DNA of 64,000 nt from Thiocapsa marina 5811 (lineage in GTDB: Bacteria; Pseudomonadota; Gammaproteobacteria; Chromatiales; Chromatiaceae), in contig NZ_AFWV01000007.1 of NCBI RefSeq assembly GCF_000223985.1, positions 1 to 64,000 of the forward strand. Reading direction: 5' to 3'. Position numbers and translations under genes: made by a program. The notes beneath the pieces are model-generated. The model was not told the origin of the DNA, searched no databases, and saw nothing but the letters and a program-made list of their open reading frames with translations. Positions 25,018-35,094 of this stretch are shown in pieces (position 1 is the stretch's first letter; each line of letters begins with the position of its first letter).

Positions 25018-27792
25018 ATGTCATCCCAAACCACCAACCATGTGTTCGCGTTCGAAGAAGGTGACGGCAAGGATAAGAGACTGCTCGGGGGCAAGGGCGC
25101 CAATCTTTGCGAGATGACCCAGATGGGGCTGAATGTCCCGCCCGGTTTCGTGATCTCCACCGCGGCCTGCCTGGAGTATCTGGATTCGCCCGAGCGTGCC
25201 TTGCCCGCCGGCCTGATGGACGCGGTACATGCGCAGATGCGTGCCGTGGAGAAGAAGACCGGCAAGGGGTTCGGCGATCCGGACAATCCCTTGTTGGTCT
25301 CGGTGCGCTCCGGCTCGGCCATGTCCATGCCCGGCATGATGGACACGATTCTGAACTTGGGTCTGAACGAGGAGACGCTGCAAGGCGAGATCCGAGCAAC
25401 CGGCGATGCGCGCTTCGGTTACGACGCCTACCGCCGCTTCATCCAGCTCTTCGGCAAGGTCGCGCTCGGGGTGCCGGATGCGGCATTCGACCATGAGCTC
25501 GACGAGGTCAAGGAGGCGGCGCACGCCAAGCAGGACGTCGACCTCAGCGCGAACGATCTGAAAGAGGTCAGCGAGCGCTTCCTCCGGGTCGTGGAGGCGC
25601 ACACCGGTCATCCCTTCCCGACCGATCCCTACCGTCAATTGGAGATCGCCATCAAGGCCGTCTTCAACAGCTGGGGCGGCAAGCGTGCGGTCGACTACCG
25701 CAAACAGTTCCACATCACGCCAGAGATGGCCAACGGCACCGCGGTCAACGTGGTCACCATGGTCTTCGGAAACCGCGGCGATGACTCCGCCACGGGTGTA
25801 GCCTTCACGCGCAACCCGGGATCGGGCGAGAACAAGCTCTACGGCGAGTATCTGGTCAACGCTCAGGGCGAGGACGTCGTCGCCGGCATCCGCACGCCCA
25901 AGCCGATCTCGCGTCTGCGTGCGGAGATGCCCGAGATGGCCGCTCAGCTCGACATCCTGCGCGAGAAGCTCGAGACCCACTACCGCGAGGTACAGGACTT
26001 CGAGTTCACCATCGAGCGCGGTCAGCTCTTCTGCCTGCAGACCCGCAACGGCAAGATGAACGCGGTCGCCATGGTGCGCACCTCGGTCGAGATGGAGCGC
26101 GAGGGTCTGATCAGCAAGGAAGAGGCGCTGCTGCGCATCCAGCCCGATCTACTCGAGCAGATGCTCTTCCCGCGTCTGGACCCGACGGTCAAGGCCGAGC
26201 CGGTCGCTCAGGGTCTGCCGGCATCACCCGGCGCGGCGTTCGGGATCGCGGTCTTCGATGCCGATCGTGCCGAACAACTGGGCCATGAGTTGAGCCAGAA
26301 GGTGATCCTCGTCCGCGAGGAGACCAAGCCCGAGGACATTCACGGCTTCTTCGCTGCCGAAGGCATCCTGACCTCGCGCGGCGGGAAGACCTCGCACGCC
26401 GCCGTGGTCGCGCGCGGTATGGGCAAGCCCTGTGTCGCCGGCGCCGAAGGCATCAGCGTGGATGTGAACCGGCGCGAGGCGCGGGTCGGCTTGACCAGCT
26501 TCAAGGAAGGCGACGTCATCACCATCGACGGCACCTCGGGCAAGGTCTACCTCGGCGCCATCCCGACGGTGGAGCCGGACTTCACGCCCGAGCTCGACGT
26601 CCTGCTCGGCTGGGCGGACGAGATGGCCCGGCTCAAGGTCATGGCCAACGCGGACACGCCCGAGGATGCCCGCCGCGCACGCAAGTACGGCGCGGTCGGA
26701 ATCGGTCTGGCGCGCACCGAGCGCATGTTCAACGATGTGCAGCGCCTGCCGATCGTCATCGAGATGATCGTCGCCGAGACGCCGGAGACACGTCAGGCGG
26801 CACTCGACAAGCTGCTGCCTCTACAGCGCAAGGACTTCCGCGATCTGTTCGAGGTGATGGCGCCGAATCCGGTCACCATCCGCTTGCTCGACCCGCCGAT
26901 CCACGAGTTCCTGCCCGACGAGCATGTCCTCGAGCGCGAGCTGACGGACCTTCGCGTCCTCGCCCGCACCACCCGAGGCATGACGGTGCTGGCCGGGGCA
27001 ATGGGGCTGCTGCACTCGCCCGACAATGTTCGCCAGGATGTCGAGTCGCTTCGGCGCATGGTCGATCCGGCAATCGTCGAGGAGGCCATCGCCAAAAAGG
27101 AGGCGATGCTGCGCAAGGTCCGCGCGCTCTACGAGACCAACCCCATGCTGGGTCATCGCGGTGTGCGTCTCGGCATCACCTTCCCCGAGATCTATCAGAT
27201 GCAGATCCGGGCGATCCTGGAAGCGGCGGCCGAGTGCACCAAGGCGGGCATCGAGGTCCATCCTCAGATCAAGGTGCCGCAGGTCTGTACCGCGCAGGAG
27301 CTGCGCTTGGTCAAGTCCTTCGTCGACACCATCCACGACGAGGTCACCGAGACCTACGGCCAGCCGGTGAACTTCAAGTTCGGCACCATGATCGAGGTGG
27401 TACGGGCCTGCATGCGCGCCGAATCGCTCGCCGAGGAGGCCGAGTTCTTCTCCTTCGGCACCAACGACCTGACGCAGGCGACCTTCTCCTTCTCGCGCGA
27501 GGATGCGGAGAACAAGTTCCTGCCGCTCTACAATCAGTCCGGCATCCTGCAGGACAATCCCTTCGAGGTGTTGGACGTGAAGGGCGTGGGCAAGCTGATG
27601 CAGTTGGCCGTGGACTGGGGTCGTTCGGTCAAGCCCAACCTGCACGTGGGCATCTGCGGCGAGCACGGCGGCCATCCGGCCTCCATCGCCTTCTGCCACC
27701 AAGCCGGGTTGGACTATGTCAGCTGCTCGGGTCCGCGCGTGCCGGTCGCCCGCCTCGCGGCCGCCCATGCGGCGCTGAACGCGGCTCGATAG
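25018..27792 (+). CDS. ppdK: pyruvate, phosphate dikinase
   Basis: A 924-residue cytoplasmic enzyme that interconverts pyruvate, ATP and phosphate with phosphoenolpyruvate, AMP and pyrophosphate. The N-terminal nucleotide-binding half starts with LLGGKGANLCEMTQMGLNVP. The central swivelling domain has the phosphorylated His460 in GGKTSHAAVVARGMG. The C-terminal PEP/pyruvate barrel carries GLARTERMF, the MIEVVRACMRAE segment and FGTNDLTQATF. Length is typical of bacterial PPDK (about 870-930). It is a monocistronic gene with its own leader. In a phototroph it would feed gluconeogenesis (inference). Confidence 0.96.
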   Translation: MSSQTTNHVFAFEEGDGKDKRLLGGKGANLCEMTQMGLNVPPGFVISTAACLEYLDSPERALPAGLMDAVHAQMRAVEKKTGKGFGDPDNPLLVSVRSGSAMSMPGMMDTILNLGLNEETLQGEIRATGDARFGYDAYRRFIQLFGKVALGVPDAAFDHELDEVKEAAHAKQDVDLSANDLKEVSERFLRVVEAHTGHPFPTDPYRQLEIAIKAVFNSWGGKRAVDYRKQFHITPEMANGTAVNVVTMVFGNRGDDSATGVAFTRNPGSGENKLYGEYLVNAQGEDVVAGIRTPKPISRLRAEMPEMAAQLDILREKLETHYREVQDFEFTIERGQLFCLQTRNGKMNAVAMVRTSVEMEREGLISKEEALLRIQPDLLEQMLFPRLDPTVKAEPVAQGLPASPGAAFGIAVFDADRAEQLGHELSQKVILVREETKPEDIHGFFAAEGILTSRGGKTSHAAVVARGMGKPCVAGAEGISVDVNRREARVGLTSFKEGDVITIDGTSGKVYLGAIPTVEPDFTPELDVLLGWADEMARLKVMANADTPEDARRARKYGAVGIGLARTERMFNDVQRLPIVIEMIVAETPETRQAALDKLLPLQRKDFRDLFEVMAPNPVTIRLLDPPIHEFLPDEHVLERELTDLRVLARTTRGMTVLAGAMGLLHSPDNVRQDVESLRRMVDPAIVEEAIAKKEAMLRKVRALYETNPMLGHRGVRLGITFPEIYQMQIRAILEAAAECTKAGIEVHPQIKVPQVCTAQELRLVKSFVDTIHDEVTETYGQPVNFKFGTMIEVVRACMRAESLAEEAEFFSFGTNDLTQATFSFSREDAENKFLPLYNQSGILQDNPFEVLDVKGVGKLMQLAVDWGRSVKPNLHVGICGEHGGHPASIAFCHQAGLDYVSCSGPRVPVARLAAAHAALNAAR

Positions 27793-27884
27793 GGTAGGGA
27801 GCCGATGATCCGGCCAGGGATGGCCGTTCGTGACGGGAGAGCATTCGTCCCGTCAACCGACCTCTCCACGAGGATGCATTCACA

Positions 27885-28097
27885 TTGGGGGTGAAACCGC
27901 ACCCACAAGCCGCCGAGCTCACTGAGCTTTACGACACCGACATCGTTGCCCGGGACGATGCGCTGGACGCCGCCACCCGCGAGACCGGCATCGCCGATCT
28001 GCCGAAGACCTGTCCCCGGGCCGTCGGCGAGGTGCTCCACGGCGATTGGTTACCGGGCGGCGGAGACATCTCGCCGCGGTTGGATCGTAACGCATAA
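27885..28097 (+). pseudogene. DUF29-family remnant with internal deletion
   Basis: A 70-residue frame from a TTG. ELTELYDTDIVA matches the very start of DUF29 proteins, and DALDAATRETGIADLP..CPRAVGEVLHGDWLPG matches their C-terminus (ETGL..P..CP...LL..D..P). The roughly 80 residues normally in between are missing, but the frame is preserved. It may still be translated as a miniature protein, though function is doubtful. The only other content of the 380-bp gap is a short ACGGGA/TCCCGT stem near 27832. Confidence 0.5.
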
Positions 28098-28173
28098 ATC
28101 AGTTACCGAAGAATGCGCTACGCGGTTGGGCGCCCCGCCCATCCCGCGTGTTTGTGGCTTGGCCGCGACACTC

Positions 28174-28638
28174 TCAAGGCTTGATATAGGTATAGCCCCG
28201 CTGCTGGAGCAGCGACAATTCGGCGACACCGCTCGGCACGATATCGGCCTCGCTCAGGTCATACATGTCGTCGATCTCGACATTGCGACCCTTCAGGGTG
28301 TTGGCGCAGACCTCGAACGCAACGCCTTGCTGCTTCAGGCCATCGATTCGGGCGGCCATGTTCTGGTCGGCGTTGGCTGCCTTCATCTTGGTGCCTTCCA
28401 ACGCGTCCGGCTCGAGGAGCAACGAGATGCCGTCGCCGTGCATGACCACCTTGACCTCGATGTTGTCGGCCCCGACCGCGTCGATGTGATTCTGAATGTT
28501 GCGCAGAGCGGCGGTCTGTGTCGCCGCATCGTCGACGTTGATGTGATAGACGACCTTCTGCTGCGCATACCGCTCGTTGGCCCCGGCGGCGCCGGCGACG
28601 AGAAGGATGAGGGATGAAGCGAGGACGATGCGTTTCAT
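28174..28638 (-). CDS. periplasmic DsrE-family protein
   Basis: A 154-residue protein with a signal peptide (MKRIVLASSLILLVAGAAGA|NE) followed by a DsrE/DsrF-like fold: KVVYHINVDD, NIEVKVVMHGDGISLLLEP, and VAFEVCANTL with the single conserved Cys. DsrE-like proteins carry sulfur as persulfide in sulfur oxidisers. Secreted versions with one Cys are common in Chromatiaceae and related bacteria, but their exact role is open. The start is clear from the signal peptide. It is transcribed away from ppdK and stands alone; the 241 bp beyond its start separates it from the divergent PhnD-like gene. Confidence 0.85.
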   Translation of the reverse strand: MKRIVLASSLILLVAGAAGANERYAQQKVVYHINVDDAATQTAALRNIQNHIDAVGADNIEVKVVMHGDGISLLLEPDALEGTKMKAANADQNMAARIDGLKQQGVAFEVCANTLKGRNVEIDDMYDLSEADIVPSGVAELSLLQQRGYTYIKP

Positions 28639-28879
28639 TCGATGGACTCCGATAGTGGTCTTGTTTAATTTTTCGTGTGCTAGGCCGGACGGGTGTGCTC
28701 ACGATGCGATGCACGGGTTTGCGATGCGTCGCGCAAGCCCCCGTTGGATGGATTTCCGACCCTGCAAGGAGGATATGCCATAATCGGCCGGGATAATTCA
28801 GCGCTCTGAGTATGGATTTGGCCGGCGGGGCCGGATGTCGCGAATCCTGCGGCGCGCATGCGATAGGGGTGTCGATCGG

Positions 28880-29833
28880 ATGACTACAGCAGAATCTTGT
28901 TCTTCGCGTCCGGGGTCCGCCTTCGGTTTGCGTGGTGTTTCGTCGTTTGGGCTGCTCCGGCCTCTGTTGATTCTTCTGTGTGCGTTCACCCTGAACCTTC
29001 CCTGTGCGATCGGGTCGCAGGCGGGGTCGGAAACAGGGGGTGAGCATCAACCGGAGGATTCCCCCACGCTGACCTTCGGGGTCGTCCCCCAGCAAGCATC
29101 CAGCAAGTTGGCGCGGCTCTGGTCGCCGATCCTGGAGGACCTGAGCACGCGCACAGGGGTCCGGATCGGTTTTCGCACGGCACCGGATATCCCGACCTTC
29201 GAGCAGCGATTGGCCGCGGGCGACTATGACCTGGCCTACATGAACCCCTACCACTACACGGTCTTCAGCCGAGCCCCGGGCTATCGTGCCTTCGCGCGAC
29301 AACGCGATCAGCGCATCCGCGGACTCCTGGTGGTGCGGCGTGATTCACCGATCAAGGACATCGCCGAGCTGGCCGGACAGGAGATCGCCTTTCCGGCGCC
29401 CGCGGCCTTTGCCGCCAGCGTCCTGCCGCAGGCCGCGCTGCGCCGGGCCGGGATCGACATCAAGCCGCACTATGTGCGCTCGCACGACTCGGTGTATCGC
29501 GCCGTGGTCAAGGGGCTCTATCCCGCCGGCGGCGGGATCGAGCGGACCTTTCAGGGGGCCGAGCCGGAGGTGCGTGACCAACTGCGGGTCCTCTGGACGA
29601 CCCCCGATTTCACGCCCCACGCCATCGCGGCGCACCCAGGGGTCGATCCGGCACTGGTGGCGAAGATCCGTGATGCCATGGTGGCGATGGCGGAGACGCC
29701 GCGGGGGGCCGAGCTGCTGGCGGCGATCGAGTTCGATGGGATCGAGGCCGGCGAGGACGCCGATTGGGACGACGTGCGCGCCCTCGGCATCGATCTCCCG
29801 ATCGAGACCGAGAACCCCGACATCCGCCGATGA
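28880..29833 (+). CDS. PhnD-like periplasmic binding protein coupled to a sensor kinase
   Basis: A 317-residue phosphate/phosphonate-type solute binding protein. A hydrophobic segment near residues 27-46 (LLRPLLILLCAFTLNLPCAI) acts as signal or anchor. The binding domain starts at LTFGVVPQQASSKLARLWSP and continues with YDLAYMNPYHYTVFSRAPG and KDIAELAGQEIAFPAPAAFA. No ABC permease or ATPase follows. Instead the stop overlaps the start of a hybrid histidine kinase, so the protein most likely senses a ligand and signals to the kinase. The ATG at 28880 is chosen over an upstream ATG that adds an unrelated basic stretch. Confidence 0.85.
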   Translation: MTTAESCSSRPGSAFGLRGVSSFGLLRPLLILLCAFTLNLPCAIGSQAGSETGGEHQPEDSPTLTFGVVPQQASSKLARLWSPILEDLSTRTGVRIGFRTAPDIPTFEQRLAAGDYDLAYMNPYHYTVFSRAPGYRAFARQRDQRIRGLLVVRRDSPIKDIAELAGQEIAFPAPAAFAASVLPQAALRRAGIDIKPHYVRSHDSVYRAVVKGLYPAGGGIERTFQGAEPEVRDQLRVLWTTPDFTPHAIAAHPGVDPALVAKIRDAMVAMAETPRGAELLAAIEFDGIEAGEDADWDDVRALGIDLPIETENPDIRR

Positions 29834-31773
29834 GCCCGGGTCGGACCGGTTGGATCCTGTCGTTTCGCGGCAAGACCGTCATCGGCATCGCGCTGATCGA
29901 GATCATCCTGCTCGCCATCTTGGTGTGGTCGAGCCTGAGCTATCTGGGTGATTCCAGCGCACGTTCCGTCGCCGAGCGGGCCGTCGGAACCGCCGCGCAG
30001 TTCGCTGCTTTGGCCAAAGACGCGGTCTTGTCCGAGGATCTGGCCAGCTTGGAGACCTTTGCCGACGAGGTCATGCTCAACGAGCACATGGCCTACCTGC
30101 GCATCGTCGGCTATGGCAATCTCCTGGTCCAGCGCGGTGGCCCGGAGGTTCTCCTCAGGCCGTTCGAGGCCGATTCGGAGCAGGTGCGCCCGACCGACGG
30201 GGTGTTCGATGCAAGCGCGCCGATCCGCGAGGGCGAAATTGATTTCGGCCGCATCGAGCTGGGGATCTCCACCACGGGGCAGGAACAGCTCTTCGCCGAG
30301 GCGCGCGCGCACCTCTTGAGCATCGCGACGATCGAGGTCGTGCTGGTTGCCTTGTTCTCGATCCTGCTGGGGACCTATCTCACCCGCGCCCTGGATGGAC
30401 TGCGCGGGGCGGCGCACGCCATCATCGAGGGTGGTCCGGGGCACACGGTGCCGGTGCGCGGCCGCGACGAGATCGCGGATACGGCGCGTGCCTTCAACAC
30501 GATGTCCGAGCGCCTGCGGCGGAGCTACACGGAGCTGGAGGCGTCCCGACGGCGTGCCGAGGCCGCCGCCGAAGCGGCGGAGGCGGCATCCGTCGAGGCC
30601 ACCCGAGCGAATGCGGCCAAATCCCGTTTCCTGGCCCACATGAGCCATGAGCTGCGCACACCGCTGAACGCCATATTGGGGACGCTCGATCTCGCCGAAG
30701 ACTGGACGTTGCCGGCCGAGCAGCATGCGCAGCTCGGTCTCGCGCGGGACGCAGGCCGCGCGCTGCTGGAGCTGATCAACAATGTGCTCGACCTCTCCAA
30801 GATCGAGTCGGGCGGCATGGATCTCCACCCGGAGCGGGCAGACCTGGGCGCACTGGTGCGTGCGGCGGCGTCGATGGTCCTGCCGCTCGCGCAGTCCAAG
30901 GATCTGACGCTCGAGGTCGAGCTCGATCCGCGTTTGCCCCATACCGTGTCTGTCGATCCGGTGCGTTTGCGTCAGGTGCTGATCAATCTGGCCGGCAATG
31001 CGGTGAAGTTCACCGATGCGGGCCGAGTCACGCTGCGCGTGAAGACCCAGTGCCCCGGCGAACCCTGTCAACGTGTGCGCTTCGAGGTCATCGACTCGGG
31101 CATCGGGATACCGCCGGAGCGTCAGGCCAGGCTGTTCGACGAATTCACGCAGGTGAATGATCCACTCGGCCGCGACCGGCGTGGCGGGACCGGCCTCGGG
31201 CTCGCGATCTCGCAGCGCATTGTCAATCTGATGGGCGGGAGCATCCATGTCGACAGCGAGCCCGGCCGCGGGAGCTGTTTCTGGTTCGAGCTGACGCTGA
31301 TACCTGCTGAGCGGATTGTCCCGCCCGAACCCGTTCGTTCGGCCCCGAGCTGTCGCCCGTCGGATCAGGACGCTCGTGCCGCCTTGCCGATCCTGCTCGT
31401 CGACGACAACCAGGTCAATCGCATGGTGGCCGAGGCGACCTTAAAGAAGGCAGGCTATCAGGTGCGTATCGCCACCAATGGTTTGGAGGCTCTGGAGGCG
31501 GTCTGCGGCGAGCCGGTCGGGAGCGTTCTGATGGACGTGTCCATGCCCGTCATGGACGGGATCGAGGCGTCGCGGCGGATTCGCGCCCTCGGCGGTTACC
31601 CCGGTCGCGTGCCCATCATCGCCATGACGGCGCACGCATTGAAGGAAGAGGAGGATCGCTGCATGTCGGCGGGGATGGACGACTTCATCACGAAGCCCTT
31701 TGTCCGCGCGAACCTGCTGGCCGTGCTCGCACGCTGGCATGGGCAGGACACGCAATCGCGAAGGCCGCGGTAG
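29830..31773 (+). CDS. hybrid sensor histidine kinase/response regulator
   Basis: A 647-residue inner-membrane kinase. Two membrane helices (about 15-38 and 165-185) flank a periplasmic sensor region. HAMP (about 186-240, [16 protein letters not shown]) and a short coiled coil follow. HisKA comes next with phospho-acceptor His273 in [14 protein letters not shown], then HATPase with [15 protein letters not shown] and [12 protein letters not shown] receiver domain at about 515-640 has Asp569 in [12 protein letters not shown]. No HPt domain is present, so a separate phosphotransfer partner or direct output is needed. The ATG overlaps the PhnD-like gene stop by four bases, which strongly pairs the two proteins. 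Confidence 0.92.
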   Translation: MSPGRTGWILSFRGKTVIGIALIEIILLAILVWSSLSYLGDSSARSVAERAVGTAAQFAALAKDAVLSEDLASLETFADEVMLNEHMAYLRIVGYGNLLVQRGGPEVLLRPFEADSEQVRPTDGVFDASAPIREGEIDFGRIELGISTTGQEQLFAEARAHLLSIATIEVVLVALFSILLGTYLTRALDGLRGAAHAIIEGGPGHTVPVRGRDEIADTARAFNTMSERLRRSYTELEASRRRAEAAAEAAEAASVEATRANAAKSRFLAHMSHELRTPLNAILGTLDLAEDWTLPAEQHAQLGLARDAGRALLELINNVLDLSKIESGGMDLHPERADLGALVRAAASMVLPLAQSKDLTLEVELDPRLPHTVSVDPVRLRQVLINLAGNAVKFTDAGRVTLRVKTQCPGEPCQRVRFEVIDSGIGIPPERQARLFDEFTQVNDPLGRDRRGGTGLGLAISQRIVNLMGGSIHVDSEPGRGSCFWFELTLIPAERIVPPEPVRSAPSCRPSDQDARAALPILLVDDNQVNRMVAEATLKKAGYQVRIATNGLEALEAVCGEPVGSVLMDVSMPVMDGIEASRRIRALGGYPGRVPIIAMTAHALKEEEDRCMSAGMDDFITKPFVRANLLAVLARWHGQDTQSRRPR

Positions 31774-31779
31774 CGCCCT

Positions 31780-32823
31780 TCAAATAATCACCGTCTCCTC
31801 CTCGTCATCCGGATCCAGTGCGTCGCGATACTCCTCCAACAAGGCCGCGGCGGTCTCCGGCTTGCCGAAGCAGGCGAGGTGATAGAGGGCCTCGCCCTCG
31901 GTGATGAGCGGCAGATTGGTGCGGCCGATGACGATGCCGCTGACGGGCGAGAGCACCGGGTCGTCGACCGGTCGGAAGGGGTCCGTGATGATGCCTAGGG
32001 TGTCGCCCTTGTTGACGTGCGCGCCGAGCGGGGTGAGTGAGAGCAGGATGCCGCTCTGATGGGCACGGACCCAGACGCTGGAGCGTGCGACGAGCGGTTC
32101 GTGTCCGATGGCGCGGCGGGGCGCGGTCGATCGGATCATTCCGATGTGACGCATGACACCCAAGATGCCGCGTAGACCTGCGCGCACCGCGAACTCGTCG
32201 AAACGCAGCGCCTCGCCTCCTTCGTAAAGCAGGATGGGGATGCCGCGCGCGGCGGCCTCCGCGCGCAGCGATCCGGGGCGTATCTCCGCGTCGAGGATGA
32301 CCGGTGTCTCGAACGCCTTCGCCAACGCAGGCATGTCCTCGCCGGCATTGAGCGTGACGCGAATCTGCGGCAGGTTCTCGCGGTGGATCGCCCCGGTGTG
32401 CAGATCGATCCCGTGGGTGGAGCCTTCGACCACCTCGCTGATCAGGGTCGTGGCCAGGCGCGCGGCGAGCGAACCCTTGTCGGATCCGGGAAAGCTGCGG
32501 TTCAGATCGCGCCGATCCGGGAGATAGCGTGACTGGCGGACATAGCCGTAGACGTTGACGACGGGAACGGCGAGCAGGGTGCCGCGCAGCCGGCTCAGCG
32601 CCTTTTGCAGCAGCATCCGGCGGATGATCTCCACCCCGTTGATCTCGTCGCCGTGGATGGAGGCGGTCACGAACAGACGCGGGCCTGGTTTGCGGCCGCG
32701 AACCACATGGACCGGCATGTAAACGGGTGTGGTCGTGTAGAGATTCGGAAGCGGGATGTCGACCCGGGCGCGCTCCCCGGGTTGGATCTCGCGACCGGCG
32801 ATGGAGACTGAATCTACGGTCAT
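31780..32823 (-). CDS. succinylglutamate desuccinylase/aspartoacylase (AstE/AspA) family protein
   Basis: A 347-residue M14-type deacylase-like protein. Zinc ligands are visible in TASIHGDEINGVEII (His, Glu) and GIDLHTGAIHRENLP (His). The Arg-bearing substrate loop is DRRDLNRSFPG. The C-terminal domain (about 255-340) is the usual beta-rich cap. In many gammaproteobacteria such a gene sits next to rimK, and here rimK lies 1.4 kb upstream on the same strand with a toxin-antitoxin pair in between. The substrate is unknown; removal of an acyl group from an amino acid or of glutamate tails is plausible (inference). Confidence 0.85.
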   Translation of the reverse strand: MTVDSVSIAGREIQPGERARVDIPLPNLYTTTPVYMPVHVVRGRKPGPRLFVTASIHGDEINGVEIIRRMLLQKALSRLRGTLLAVPVVNVYGYVRQSRYLPDRRDLNRSFPGSDKGSLAARLATTLISEVVEGSTHGIDLHTGAIHRENLPQIRVTLNAGEDMPALAKAFETPVILDAEIRPGSLRAEAAARGIPILLYEGGEALRFDEFAVRAGLRGILGVMRHIGMIRSTAPRRAIGHEPLVARSSVWVRAHQSGILLSLTPLGAHVNKGDTLGIITDPFRPVDDPVLSPVSGIVIGRTNLPLITEGEALYHLACFGKPETAAALLEEYRDALDPDDEEETVII

Positions 32824-33026
32824 CGGCTGGCATCCTTGGAGACAGACGCCGCGATCTTGTCATGAAATCGCCATTTCGGGGGATTTGGTTTTCGGCCTCC
32901 TGCCTCCTGCCTTCCGCAGTCAACTCTCAGCTTTCAGCCAAAAGAAATCCATGAATCTCAAGGCGAAGCAAAAAACATGCTGGCCCCTCATAGGAGATGC
33001 ACCACGATTGGACCATGTCGCCCGAT

Positions 33027-33521
33027 TCAGGATGATTCACGCGCCTTCTGAAGCGCGAGCTGATAAACCGAATCCCCAAGCCAGAAGCCGGCATCGGTTC
33101 GCAAGGCGTCGAGTTCAGGCCGGATTGCCGACAACAGACCGCATTGCTTCGCCAGCAGCAGAACACCCACCACTCCCATGGGCTTCAAGCCCTGCTGCTG
33201 GGCAATACGACGCCCGTCCTGCTCGTCCAGCAGGATGAGATCTGCTCCCAGCTCGACCGCGAGCGCAATGCTCTCGGATTCGCCCCGGTCGAGATCCCGT
33301 TGCAAGGCACGAATCAGCGCGCCGTTTTTGGGTATTTGGCGAACGATCCAGGATGCCCGGGCAACTTCGTCGCGACCAGGCCAGGAGCGCCCGTTGGCGT
33401 TCAGCTCGTCCCAGACCGCGTGGGCAATGTCGACACGGCCGAAAAGCCGATGCAGCTGGTTGAGTTGGCCGATCGCGGCGAGATTCGTCAGTGGGGACGT
33501 GTTGCTGACAATTCGCCTCAT
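33027..33521 (-). CDS. DUF3368-family PIN-like toxin
   Basis: A 164-residue protein of the DUF3368 group of PIN-domain toxins. The N-terminal IVSNTSPLTNLAAIGQLNQL carries the first acidic/polar residues, GESESIALAVELGADLILLD the central acidic motif, and QGLKPMGVVGVLLLAKQCGL the C-terminal signature. Such proteins are putative ribonucleases. The ATG at 33521 overlaps the stop of the UPF0175 antitoxin gene (ATGA), the standard arrangement. The pair lies between rimK and the aspartoacylase-like gene, which are usually neighbours, so it probably arrived by insertion. Confidence 0.88.
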   Translation of the reverse strand: MRRIVSNTSPLTNLAAIGQLNQLHRLFGRVDIAHAVWDELNANGRSWPGRDEVARASWIVRQIPKNGALIRALQRDLDRGESESIALAVELGADLILLDEQDGRRIAQQQGLKPMGVVGVLLLAKQCGLLSAIRPELDALRTDAGFWLGDSVYQLALQKARESS

Positions 33522-33778
33522 GAGGCCGAACGATCCCAGTTGGATACAGTGTCCAGATCCTCCAATAGTTCCTTCTCGTCATAGTGAGCGGGTACCTCCC
33601 GCGACGACAGCAACTGGCGAAACTGCCACAGGGACATCCCGGCGAGTTCTCGCGCCTTACCGATCGAAAGCCGCCGTTGCGCGTAGAGGCTGATGGCAAG
33701 TTCCTGCTTGAGCGCCTCCGGCGACAACCTGGCGGAGTCCAAAATGTCTTGCGGAATATCGATCTGAGCTGAGGCCAT
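33518..33778 (-). CDS. UPF0175-family antitoxin
   Basis: An 86-residue UPF0175 (DUF2281-like) small helical protein. SLYAQRRLSIGKARELAGMS contains the recognition helix of the family's DNA-binding part, followed by LWQFRQLLSSREVPAHYDEK. It should neutralise the DUF3368 toxin and repress the pair's own promoter. The ATG at 33778 is chosen because it matches family length and gives MASAQIDIPQDIL; longer frames are unrelated. The downstream toxin start overlaps its stop. Confidence 0.87.
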   Translation of the reverse strand: MASAQIDIPQDILDSARLSPEALKQELAISLYAQRRLSIGKARELAGMSLWQFRQLLSSREVPAHYDEKELLEDLDTVSNWDRSAS

Positions 33779-34188
33779 CTTTGGCTCCTGGCGTACTTGG
33801 CGAGCAAGCATCATTGTCCTGCTCGTGCTGACAGGTGTCGAGTGCAATAGGACGCGGCGCAGGACGAACCGGAACTGCACCGTGTGGGATGTATTGCGGG
33901 GACGATGGCGGGGGCAAGACAATTCTGGTGACTGTCTACCTGACTCAACACGTTAACGTGGCGAGCGTCGGCTATCCACGCAAGTGCGGACCCCGAGCGG
34001 CGAAGTGCCCGCGTGCGCAGTTGGCCGGGTGCCGCCGTTGGAGCCGGCTGAAACGATCCAAGACCGGCTGGACCGCAGGCAGCCGCAAGAGCGGGGGACG
34101 AATCCGGTAGGGTCAGCGCGGATCACTCTGAGGAATCCGCGTGGAATAGAGTGACCGACAACACTCCTCTCTCCTCCCCCCTCTCTCC
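33779..34188. other. intergenic region between rimK and toxin-antitoxin pair
   Basis: No gene seen on either strand. It contains CACGTTAACGTG (33949-33960), a perfect 12-bp palindrome that could be an operator for the antitoxin, and a pyrimidine-rich run near 34162-34198 just after rimK. Otherwise nothing recognisable. Confidence 0.45.
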
Positions 34189-35094
34189 TCACCCCTGTCC
34201 GCGCGTGCGGGTCTTGCCGAGCACCGCGTTCTTCTCGACGAGCTCGATCATCTGCGAGGCGATGTCCTTGCCGGTGGCCCGCTCGATTCCCTCGAGGCCC
34301 GGCGAGGAGTTGACTTCCATCACCACGGGGCCGTGGTTGGAGCGCAGGATGTCCACGCCTGCGACGTTCAGGCCCATGATCTTGGCCGCGCGCGTGGCGG
34401 TCGAGCGTTCTTCCGGGGTGATGCGGATCAGCGAGGCGCTCCCGCCGCGGTGAAGGTTGGAGCGGAATTCGCCAGGCTTGGCTTGGCGCTTCATGCTCGC
34501 GACGACCTTGTCGCCGATCACGAAACAACGGATGTCGGCGCCGTTCGCTTCTTTGATGTATTCCTGGACCAGAATGTTGACCTTCAGGCCCATGAAGGCC
34601 TCGACCACGCTCTCGGCAGCTTGTTGGGTCTCGGCCAGCACGACGCCGATGCCTTGGGTGCCTTCCAGGAGCTTGATGACCAGCGGGGCGCCGCCCACCA
34701 TCTTGATGAGATCCTCCACATCGTCCGGTGCGTGGGCAAAGCCGGTGATGGGCAGGCCGATCCCTTTGCGCGAGAGCAGCTGCACGGAGCGCAGCTTGTC
34801 GCGAGCGCGGGTGATGGCGACCGATTCGTTCAGTGGATAGACCCCGAGCATCTCGAACTGACGCAACACCGCCGTCCCGTAGAAGGTGACCGAGGCGCCG
34901 ATGCGCGGGATGACGGCGTCGAAGTCTCTGAGCTCCTCGCCTCGATAGTGGATCGAGGGTGCGTGCGATGTGATGTTCATGTAGCAACGCAGGACATCGA
35001 CGACCTTGGTGTCATGTCCACGCATTCGCGCCGCCTCGACCAGGCGCCGAGTCGAATAGAGCGTCGGGTTGCGCGAGAGGATGGCGATTTTCAT
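34189..35094 (-). CDS. rimK: ATP-grasp glutamate ligase RimK
   Basis: A 301-residue ATP-grasp ligase that adds glutamate to the C-terminus of ribosomal protein S6, or makes poly-glutamate. Family marks are [20 protein letters not shown], the ATP loop [37 protein letters not shown], and the Mg-binding [20 protein letters not shown]. Length matches E. coli RimK. The start has the canonical N-terminus. The rimK-partner deacylase is separated from it by the DUF3368/UPF0175 pair and a 410-bp gap. Confidence 0.95.
   Translation of the reverse strand: MKIAILSRNPTLYSTRRLVEAARMRGHDTKVVDVLRCYMNITSHAPSIHYRGEELRDFDAVIPRIGASVTFYGTAVLRQFEMLGVYPLNESVAITRARDKLRSVQLLSRKGIGLPITGFAHAPDDVEDLIKMVGGAPLVIKLLEGTQGIGVVLAETQQAAESVVEAFMGLKVNILVQEYIKEANGADIRCFVIGDKVVASMKRQAKPGEFRSNLHRGGSASLIRITPEERSTATRAAKIMGLNVAGVDILRSNHGPVVMEVNSSPGLEGIERATGKDIASQMIELVEKNAVLGKTRTRGQG

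Noticed and set aside
27832-27852. ACGGGA/TCCCGT hairpin as the ppdK terminator
   Set aside because: Short stem with no T-tract; too weak to call.
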